A stretch of 64,000 nt of DNA, taken from NCBI RefSeq assembly GCF_000319305.2, contig NZ_AMWJ02000001.1:1302001-1366000 (forward strand), in the 5' to 3' direction. Position 1 is the first letter of the stretch; the number at the start of each line of letters is the position of its first letter. Shown here piece by piece: positions 55,665-64,000 of this stretch. This DNA is from Pseudomonas bharatica CSV86 (GTDB lineage Bacteria; Pseudomonadota; Gammaproteobacteria; Pseudomonadales; Pseudomonadaceae). The position numbers and the translations under genes were made by a program. The notes under the pieces are model-generated. The model was given only the letters and a program-made list of their open reading frames with translations. It did no database searches and was not told the origin of the DNA.

Positions 55665-58600
55665 ATGACCGAACTGACCGCCGCTGCATCCCCCGAAGTC
55701 CCCGATATTCATTACCAGACCGTCAGCCAGCGGGTGCCTGGATGGCTGCTGGACAGCACCACGCCACAGCGCGAGGCCCTGCGCGCTGCGCTACCCCGGC
55801 CAATGCCCTGGCTGCAGACGGCCAGACGCGAACAACCGCAGGTGATCGCGGCCCTGCACGAGGAGTACCAACGCCATCGATCCCTCGCCACGAAGGTTGA
55901 GGGCTTTCTTGCCCAGTTGCCTACGGCCGAGGCATTCGCCGAACCGCTGCTGCGCGAGGCGCTAGGGAAAACCTTCGGCCTCGACCTGGATGTGCATCGC
56001 ACCTTCCTGTTCAACGCCGTCCGTGCACGGGTCGATGCGCAGCGCCTGAGCAGCGGAGATCCTGTGGCCAATGCGTTTCAGATCGTCAAGGTCGCGACCC
56101 AACCCCTGCTTCTGGCGGCGCTGCAGAATTTCGAAGCCTTCGAGGCCGAGACCGACGGCATGCGCGACGAGCGTCGCCGTTCGGCGATCTTCGCCAGCGA
56201 GACCGGCAAGGTGCTGGAGCCGACCCGCGACATCGACCTGCTGCCCGAGCGTTTCGCCGCGATGTGCCGCACCCTGGACCTGGGGGGGCGATACCAGCAA
56301 TTGATCGACTCGATTTTCCGCCCTGTGCCCAGGGCTGGCGAGACCGTGGAAAGCGCAGCGACGGATCGCCAGCTGTGTTTCCGGCAGTTCGAGCAATCGA
56401 GCCTGCGCCTGACCCTGCACCTGGCGCGCTTGCGCGCATGGATCGACCAGGCACTCTACGAGGACCTGCTCAAGGTCGCCGACAACGCTCCGGCCAAGGG
56501 CGCCAGCGCCCTGTATATCTGGGAGGTGCAGCTCAACGGTATCGTTCTGTTCTCCCGGCCCCAGGGCCTGGTGGTGTACATGCCGGACGAGCCGCGCCAG
56601 CCCTTGCAACTGTTCGAGTCGCTGGAGGCATTCCAGGCCTCGCTGCGCGAGCGCTTGAAGGAGCCCGCCTGGCGCCGCTACTTCCTGCGTTTCGTGCCGG
56701 CCCGGCAGCGCGGGCACCTGCTGCGGCGAGTCCAGGAGCACCTGTTCCCGAAAGTGTGGAATGCCGGAGGCTGGTACGAGGAGCGCTACGACAGCAGCGC
56801 CTCCCTGGGCTTGAGTACGCTGCAGATCACTGTTCCGCTGTTCGATTTCGTCCTGCGCGGCAAGGTCGCCATGCTCAAGGATGACGGTCTGTATCACGCG
56901 GTGCCCAGCGCCGCCGAAGACCACAAGTCGCTGGAGGACAAGGTCGCCTACTACCTCGGGCTTGGCCTCGATGTGCTCAATGTCGCCGCGTTCGTGGTCC
57001 CTGGCCTGGGCCTGGTGATGCTGGGCGTGAATGCGGCTCTGCTGGCCTACGAGGTGTACGAAGGCTTCGACAGCCTTGCCAAGGGCGATCGCCAGGCGGC
57101 CTGGGGGTACTTCATGGATGTCGGGGAGAACCTGGCGATCATGGCCGCGCTCGGGGCCGCCGGCGCTGCGGCGCAACGCTTCACCGGCAATCTGCCGCTG
57201 GCGGTACGCAGCATGCGTCCGGTGACCCTTGCCGACGGCAGCCTGCGCTTATGGAAACCGGACCTGGCGCCCTTCGCCTACGACGTCGAGTTGCCCGCCG
57301 GCCTGAAGCCCGGGGAGAACGGCCTGTACAACTGGGAAGGGCGGCAATGGCTGAAGCTGGACGGGCGCTATTATTCGGTACGGACCCTGCTGGATAGCGA
57401 GACCGGGTTCGTCCTCGAACACCCCGAGCACGCCGATGCCTACCAGCCGCCCGTGCGGCATAACGGCAATGGCGGCTGGCTGCACGAGCTGGACACCCCG
57501 GAACAGTGGCGGGGCGAGGAACTGTTCCGTCGAGCCGGGGCGCTCGAGGCCCAGGTATCGACTGAAATGGCCCAGCGCGCCCTGCGCATCAGCGGCGTCA
57601 GCGAGGCGCAACTGCGCCAGGCGCTGGTGGAGTGCCGACGCCCCCCGGCGCTGCTCAGCGACACCCTGTATCGCCTGGCCATGGCTGACGTGGTGGGGCG
57701 CTTTTCCCTGGGGGATGTCCCCGGCCTGCCCGGGACGATCGAGTCCGAGGTCTTCGTCCAGGGCTATGCCCGCCGGCAAGCCGACCTGTCGCCGGCGGGC
57801 AAGGTGCTCGGGCAGCAGTTCGACAGCCTGCCCAAGCGCATCGTCGAGGAAATCGTCGGTGCCGCGACGGCGCAGGAAACCGCGCAGATGACCGAGCAGG
57901 CCAAGGTGCCCCTGCGCCTTGCCGAAGAGGCACGTCTCTACCAGCAGCAGGTGCGCATCGCCCGGGCCTGCGAGGCGTTCTACCTTGACGTGGAGGCCAA
58001 TCCCGACGGTGCCAGTTTGCTGCTCCACGGACTCGCCGGGCTGCCGGGATGGCCGGCAGCGCTGCGCATAGAACTGTACGAAGGTAGCCTGGACGGCCCG
58101 CTGCTGGCCTCAATCGGCACGGGAGAAACGCCGCCGATCAAGGTGGTCTGGCAGCGGCAACTGCCCCGCGAGTTCTGCGCAGTGTTGTACGAGGCCCTGC
58201 CGGAAACGGCCCGTAGCGGGCTCGACCTGGCCGATGCCGCCGCTCTGCGCAGCAAGCTCCAGGCCCAGCCCCTGGCGCCACGCCAGCGCCTGCGTGAATG
58301 GCTTGGCATGCAGCCGATCAAGCCGGGCTTCCGCTCGCCGCTGCGCCTGGCGGACGGGCGCCTCGGCTACCCCTCAGCGGCCGCGGCACGCCGTTCTTCA
58401 CCGAGGACGAGCTGCTGGACAAGCTGCGCCTGCTGGAGCTGGACGACCTTTATCCGGAGGACGCGCTCCAGGCCCTGTACCGGGCCGGTCTCGACCGCAG
58501 CGCCGTGGCCCGGCGCCTGGACACCTTGCTGGACGAGATGCAGGCATTGCGCGAACACCTGGACCATTGGGTCATGGAGTCTGCCGCGCAAGTCATGAGC

Positions 58601-61143
58601 GAGGCGCGCCAGCGCAGCCGCGAGCGTATCGGCAATGCGCTGTGGGACCATTGGCGGCGCAACATCCTGCCCGAGCTCGGCCGGCCCGCCACTGCGCTGA
58701 CGCTGTACCAGGTGCAACTGGCGGACCTTCCGGCGCAACTGCCGGCCTTCATGCGTGAACGGGTCACGGCCTTGCTCCTGAGCGAGGTGGTGCAGGGCGA
58801 AGGCAGCCCCCAGGCGCCGCTGATCGGCGAGCCGATGCTGCGGAGCCTGGCCCGGCGCTTGCCCAACCTGACCACCCTGGATATTCGCGGCGGCGCATGG
58901 CGCGATGGCATGGTGCGAAGCGTGGTTCGCGCCTGGCCACGCCTGCGCGCCCTGGGCTTGCGTGACCAATTGACGATGCTTGGCTACAACGACCTACGCA
59001 CCCTGGCCAGCCTGCCACAACTGCGCTGGCTCGAACTACGTGGCAGCCGCCTGATCCATACCTCTGTGCCGCTGTTCGAAGGGTTGACACTCGACTACCT
59101 GGGGCTGGGCTGGTTGGAGTTGCATGAGTGGCCGCGCTGGCTGAACCGCGAGATGCTGGCCCGTATCGGCGAGGTGTCGCTGGCGGGCAACCACTTGATC
59201 GAGGTGCCAGCGGAGATCCTGGAGGAGGTCGGTGCGGCAGGCAGGCCGACGCGAATCCAGTTGCGCGATAACTCACTTGGTTGCCAGGCCCTGCTTGACC
59301 TGCGGGTTGCCGAATACTTCCGCGGCCGCTTCACCTTCGACCTGGGGATCTCCCCGGCCCTGACCGAAGAACTGAACCGACGCATCGTCGAGCGCGTGCA
59401 GTTGCAGACGGTACTGCAGGCCTGGAGCAACGATCCGGCCCGGACTTCGGCGGCGGATTACCGGCCACGCATCACCCGCCTACTGCTCGGCTACTGGCGC
59501 GAAAACCTTTATTCACCCAATGCTGCGTTGCTTTACCTGGAGGACGTGGCGCTGGGTGATTTTCCCGACAACCTGCCCCCTTCATCACCGAACGGGTGCG
59601 CCGCCTCGAACTGACCCGCTTCGATGCCAGCGGGCGCAGCCTCGAACAGTTTCTCGGGCAGTTCCCGCAACTGACCGAGCTTTCGCTGGTGGATGGGCGG
59701 CCGGCTTTGGCCAGCGTGCCGGAGTTCCTTGCCACCTTGCCCCGGCTGCGCGAGCTGGCGTTGGTGCGCATGGGCCTGACCATCGACCAGACGGCCATCG
59801 ACACCTTTGCCCGCATGCCTCATCTGTCCTCGCTGCAGCTCGACGGCAACCGCCTCGGTGCGATCCACGATGTCTCGCCGTTCACCGAGCGCTTCTTCGA
59901 CTACCTCGGCCTGGCAAATATGGGCATCGAGACCTGGCCAGCCTGGCTAAGCGAACTGCTGCCGCGCAATATCGAATTGCTCGGCCTGGATGACAACCAG
60001 CTCACCGAACTGCCCCGTCAGATCCTGGAAAACCGCTACGTTGCCGATGGTTCCGTGGATATCTCGCTGCGCAACAACCCCCTGACCCGGGAAACCCTGA
60101 TCCAGGCCTACACCTCGCAGCATGCCAACCGTCCCTACGCCCTGACCCTGGACCTGCCGGAGGATATCGCGGCACTGGATGCACGCCTGCACTCCTCGGA
60201 TTCGGAGGGGGGCGGCGTGGAATCGGACGAGCCACTGTCGTCGGAAGACGACCCCGGCATCACCTGGCAGACCGGCGATGCCGAAGCGGACTCGCGCAAC
60301 CAGTCGACCTGGGCTCGGCTCGCCAGCCAGGGCGATGCCGATGCCTTGCTGCAGTTTGTTGCGCGCCTGCGTCACAGTGCCGATTACCGGGCAGCCATCA
60401 CCCGTGGCGAGATGATCGCGCGGGTTTGGACGGTACTGGCGGCGGCCGGCGAGGATACCGAGTTGCGCCAGGCCCTCAATGGCATGGCCGAGGAGCCCCT
60501 GCGCCAGTTGCATAACCATGACACCTGCCCGGACGGCATCCGCCTGGAGTTCAACCAGATGGAGTTGATGGTCCATGTCCGCCAGGCCGTGCGCGAGGTG
60601 CCCGAGGCCAATCGTGGCATGGCGCTGTTTCGCCTGATGCGCGGGATCTTCCGCGCCCAGTCCCTGGATCGCATCGCTCGGGAGCGAGCTGGAACGCGGG
60701 ACGAAGCAGAGGTACGGCTGGCCTATCGACTGCGTTGGGGCGAGGTGCTCGAGCTGCCGCTGCCGCCGCGGGCGATGCTCTACCGCAGTGAAGCCGAGCT
60801 GGTCCCCGGTGAGCTGGAACAGGCCTTGAACCAGGTACTCCAGGAGGAGCGCGGCGCGCAATTGCCGGGTTTCGCGGTGGACTGCGAGTTCTGGACAACC
60901 TACTTGCGCGAGACCTATGCCGATCGTTTCAAGGCGCTCAAGACGGCCTACGAGCAGGCGGTGCTGGACGCCACCGACCTCTATCCCGATGACAGCCCCG
61001 AGCAATCGGCGGCACGGATTCGTGCCCTGGAGGACAAGTTCAAGCGCGATGAGCGGTCGCTGCTGGAGCGCCTGACTGTCGAGCAGGCCGTGGCCGCCGC
61101 ATCACAGGGGCAAGCCCTCCCATCCGATCAAGGCGCAAGGTGA
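55665..61143 (+). CDS. giant DUF6543-LRR-NEL E3 ubiquitin ligase toxin 3, frameshifted twice as sequenced
   Basis: Third paralogue, about 1,826 residues when restored. Opens VPDIHYQTVSQRVPGWLLDS, as in the others; KVWNAGGWYEERY and the hydrophobic hairpin (from about 435) follow, then two LRR blocks, an acidic linker (LHSSDSEGGGVESDEPLSSE) and NEL with HDTCPDGIRLEFNQMEL (Cys1622). The NEL region is uninterrupted here: EANRGMALFRLMRGIFRAQS then SLDRIARERAGTRDEAEVRL. Breaks are at 58370-58373 (TACCCCTCAGC, one base short of TAC-CCn-CTC-AGC) and 59576-59580 (run of five C where six are needed). The downstream toxin 4 begins five bases after the stop. Confidence 0.9.
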
Positions 61144-61148
61144 TCACC

Positions 61149-64000
61149 ATGTCTACAACCGAACGATCCCGGAATCGGCAAGGCTATGCCGCGATAGAAA
61201 AACACAGTCAGCAATGGCTGCTCGATGCTGGCACCAAGGCCCGCCACACCGCCCGTCAGCAAGGGGCAGCGGCCCTCGACTGGTTTGCCAGCGCCGCTGC
61301 CGAAATGCCCGGGCGGGTCGCCAGCCTGCAGGACGACTACCGCGAGCACCTGGCCTTGAGCCGGCAGGTGGACGCCTGGCTCGATACCCTTGCCAACCCT
61401 GAAGCTTATGTCGAACCGCTGCTCAAGGCCGCCCTGCAAGGCGCCTTCGGACTCGACCTGGATGTACGCAATACCTGGCTGTTCCAACCTCGCCGGATAC
61501 AACACGCCGATTCCTTCCTGACCGCATCCAGGGATTGGGCGGTGGAAAATTTCAAATCCTTCCGCCTGGCCTGCCAACCCCTGCTCAGTGTGGCGCTGCA
61601 AAACTTTGAAGCCTGGGAGTGCGAACCCGGTGGCATGGACTTGCCGGTAGCCAAGGCGCGCATCTTCACCGTCACCCCCGGACAGGCGCTGTGGGACGGC
61701 AAGACCCTTGACATCGTCCCGGAACGCTTCGCTGCACTCTGTCGCAACCTTGATTTCGGCAAGCTGTTCCAGCAACGCATCACCCGGACCTTCGAACCCC
61801 ATGCCGCCGACGATCCGACCGTCCGGGTCCGGCGCCAGGAAGCCTTCAAGCGCCACGAGCAGTCCGGCCTGCTGTTGCAACTGCACTTGGCGCAGATGGC
61901 CGGCCGCATCGACCTGCCGCTGTACCAGGCCATATCGCGGGTACTGCACAACCGCGACGCGCACATCGAGGGGGTGGCACTGACCTGCTCCTGCCTGACC
62001 CTATGGAACGTCGAGCTCAACGGCATCCTGCTGTTCGGCGCGGACCGCGCCCTGCGTCACGGGCCGGACCGGATCGTCGTGCATATCCCCGATGATCCCG
62101 ACGAGCCTTTGCGCCAGTACCCCTCGTTTCTCGACTTCACTCGCCACTTGCGCGACCGCCTGGTACAGCCGCAATACCTGAAGTTTTTCCAGCGCTTCAT
62201 TCCCCTTCGCCAGCGCGGCCATTTGCTCGGGCAACTGCACCAGGCCTTCCATCCCAAGGTATGGAATCCGGGGGGCTGGTACGAAGATGGCCTGGACCCC
62301 AAGGCCAGCCTGCCGTTTCGCGAGCGCACCCTGGAGGGCCTGCTGATGCCGACCCTGCTGCGCCGGCGCATTGCCGCGCTCAGGGATGACGGACTGTTCC
62401 TGGTAGTGCCCACGGCCAGCGAGGATCACAAGAGCCTGGCCGGCAAACTCGAGTATTTTGCCCAGGCGGCGCTGGTGGGCCTCAATACCCTGGCTTTTGC
62501 CGTGCCGGTGGTGGGTGCCGCGATGATGGTGTTCGGCGCCGCGCAACTGGCACATGAAGTGTATGAAGGCATCGGTGAATGGAGCCGGGACGATCGCCAG
62601 CAGGCCTGGAGCTATCTGTTCGACGTACTCGAGAACCTGGCCCTGTTCGCCGCCCTTGGTGCCGCCGCCGGTTCCCGGCCCGGAACTGCCGCGCGCGAAT
62701 TGCCGAACCTGCCCGATACCCTGCATCCGGTGGAGCTGGCTGACGGCAGCACGCGTCTGTGGAACCGCGACCTGCAGCCGTTCGCCCACGACATCGTGCT
62801 TCCGCCCGGGCTGGCCCCTAACGCCAGGGGGCTCTATGAATACCAGGGCAAACAATGGCTGGCTCGCGACGGACGTCATTATTCGGTGGTGCATCGCGAG
62901 GACGGCAGTGCGTTTCTTGAGCATCCCCGAAGGGCCGACGCTTATCAGCCGCGCCTGTGGTCGCACCCGGGAGGCGCGTGGCTGCATGAGCTGGACCGGC
63001 CACAGGAATGGTCCGGAGCAAGCCTGTTCCAGGGGCTGGGTGCCCTGGCTGCGGGGCTCGATGCCGAGCAGACCGGGCAGTCGCTGTTGATCAGTGGTTG
63101 TCACGAGTCCGAACTGCGCCAGGCGCTGGTAGAAGGGCAACGACTACCTGCACTGCTGGAGGAAACCCTCCTGCGCCAACGGCTTTACGTCGAGGTGGCG
63201 CAGGGCGAGGGCAACCTCGACCCGGCGCGGCACGCACTGCAGTTCGATTCGCGCTACCAGGCCGCCTTCGCTGCACCGACGGCGGCCCAGCAGCTTGTAC
63301 TGCGTGACTTCGGCGGGCTGCCGCGTCGAGTGGTGGACGAGTTGCTCGAGCACGCCAGCGCCGAGGAACTGGAGCAGTTGGAGCGCCAGCGCAAGGTACC
63401 TTCGCGCCTTGCCGAAGAAGCCCGGGTGTACCTGCAGAAGGTGCGCCTGATGCGTGCCTACGAAGGGCTCTGCCTGCAGGCCCTTGGCAATGACGACAGC
63501 GCCCGGCTGGCGCTCCACAGCCTGACGGGATTGCCCGGCTGGCCAGAACAGCTCGCCTTGGAGGTCCGAGCCCTGCGCGGGGACGGCCCTCTGCTCGACC
63601 GCGTCGGTCCGTCGTCGGCCGCGGACCCACGGGTGCTGGTAAAGAGTGCCGACGGCTATCGCCTCGCCGGGACGCCGAAAGGGCAGGCTGGCGACCTGTT
63701 CAAGGTGCTTCTGGAAGCGTTCACCGCGGAACAGCGCCAGGCGCTTGGCCTGAGCGTGAGCGACCTCGGCCAGGCCCTGCGCCTCCAGGTCCTGCAGCGT
63801 CCGCTGCAACGGCCGGCGTTGCGCAAGGTTCTGCACATGCAGCCGATCCGTCCGGCCATGCGTTCTCCCATGCGCCTGGCCAGTGGCCGGCCTGGCTATC
63901 CCTTGAGCGGGCACGGGCAATTGCCGCCGGAAGTGTCCGAGAACACCTTGCTCGACCGTATCCGCCTGCTGGAGTTGCCAGACCTATTCGCCGCCGATCT
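61149..64000 (+). CDS. DUF6543 giant toxin 4, 3' end beyond window
   Basis: Open from ATG 61149 to the window end (about 950 codons) with no stop or frameshift seen. It starts five bases after toxin 3's stop, with AAGG upstream, so it is probably translated with toxin 3 and lacks the leader of the other three. The N-terminus (MSTTERSRNRQGYAAIEKHS) differs from toxins 1-3, but the family features recur: FGLDLDVRNTWLFQP, VPERFAALCRNLDFGK, FHPKVWNPGGWYEDG, a hydrophobic hairpin (from about 436, LVGLNTLAFAVPVVGAAMMV), and MRLASGRPGYPLSGHG. The most diverged copy. LRR and NEL domains are expected past base 64000 but are not seen. Confidence 0.85.
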   Translation, partial: MSTTERSRNRQGYAAIEKHSQQWLLDAGTKARHTARQQGAAALDWFASAAAEMPGRVASLQDDYREHLALSRQVDAWLDTLANPEAYVEPLLKAALQGAFGLDLDVRNTWLFQPRRIQHADSFLTASRDWAVENFKSFRLACQPLLSVALQNFEAWECEPGGMDLPVAKARIFTVTPGQALWDGKTLDIVPERFAALCRNLDFGKLFQQRITRTFEPHAADDPTVRVRRQEAFKRHEQSGLLLQLHLAQMAGRIDLPLYQAISRVLHNRDAHIEGVALTCSCLTLWNVELNGILLFGADRALRHGPDRIVVHIPDDPDEPLRQYPSFLDFTRHLRDRLVQPQYLKFFQRFIPLRQRGHLLGQLHQAFHPKVWNPGGWYEDGLDPKASLPFRERTLEGLLMPTLLRRRIAALRDDGLFLVVPTASEDHKSLAGKLEYFAQAALVGLNTLAFAVPVVGAAMMVFGAAQLAHEVYEGIGEWSRDDRQQAWSYLFDVLENLALFAALGAAAGSRPGTAARELPNLPDTLHPVELADGSTRLWNRDLQPFAHDIVLPPGLAPNARGLYEYQGKQWLARDGRHYSVVHREDGSAFLEHPRRADAYQPRLWSHPGGAWLHELDRPQEWSGASLFQGLGALAAGLDAEQTGQSLLISGCHESELRQALVEGQRLPALLEETLLRQRLYVEVAQGEGNLDPARHALQFDSRYQAAFAAPTAAQQLVLRDFGGLPRRVVDELLEHASAEELEQLERQRKVPSRLAEEARVYLQKVRLMRAYEGLCLQALGNDDSARLALHSLTGLPGWPEQLALEVRALRGDGPLLDRVGPSSAADPRVLVKSADGYRLAGTPKGQAGDLFKVLLEAFTAEQRQALGLSVSDLGQALRLQVLQRPLQRPALRKVLHMQPIRPAMRSPMRLASGRPGYPLSGHGQLPPEVSENTLLDRIRLLELPDLFAAD

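Overview
The window looks like chromosomal DNA of a fluorescent Pseudomonas (P. fluorescens group or close relative). The evidence is the high GC and codon use, the abundant REP palindromes with a GTGGGAGCTGGCTTGCC core, and a run of housekeeping genes (DAHP synthase, cysB, cysH, thrH, pabB, acnB, lpxH, ppiB, glnS, cysS) whose order broadly resembles P. aeruginosa. The species cannot be fixed from the window alone.

Layout. 0-2.2 kb: truncated DAHP synthase and a 5'-nucleotidase. 2.2-5.2 kb: a complete ISL3-family insertion sequence with 24-bp terminal repeats and a perfect 8-bp target duplication. It carries an ArsR-type regulator and a Cys-rich metal(loid) permease beside its transposase, and sits just upstream of a universal stress protein gene. 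5.2-13 kb: sulfur assimilation (cysB, cysH), thrH, pabB, and a three-gene cassette (retropepsin-like protease, transglutaminase/7TM protein, ATP-grasp ligase). 13-20 kb: the methylcitrate operon prpR-prpB-prpC-acnD-prpF, followed by convergent acnB. 23-30 kb: a structured intergenic element, a DUF1289 gene, and two tandem TccC/RHS toxin genes with related HExxH tip domains. 30-41 kb: miaE, a MarR-controlled EmrAB/outer-membrane efflux operon, lpxH-ppiB, glnS and cysS. 41-44 kb: a two-component system and ilvE.

44.5-64 kb: the most striking part. Four consecutive giant genes (about 1,800 codons each; the fourth runs off the window) encode paralogous toxins. Each has a DUF6543/ToxA_N-like N-terminal half with a hydrophobic helical hairpin. 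The three whose ends lie in the window also have leucine-rich repeats, an acidic Ser/Asp linker and a C-terminal NEL-type E3 ubiquitin ligase domain with a conserved Cys-Pro-Asp motif. The first three share a conserved leader; the fourth is coupled to the third. With the two TccC/RHS genes, this gives the window a strong eukaryote-directed virulence content (insect, plant or protist host).

Caveat on quality: seven single-base deletions, all at G/C-rich runs and all in the same direction, break rhs1, cysS and three toxin genes. Because cysS is essential and each gene becomes a perfect multiple of three once the bases are restored, these are most likely consensus errors rather than real pseudogenes.
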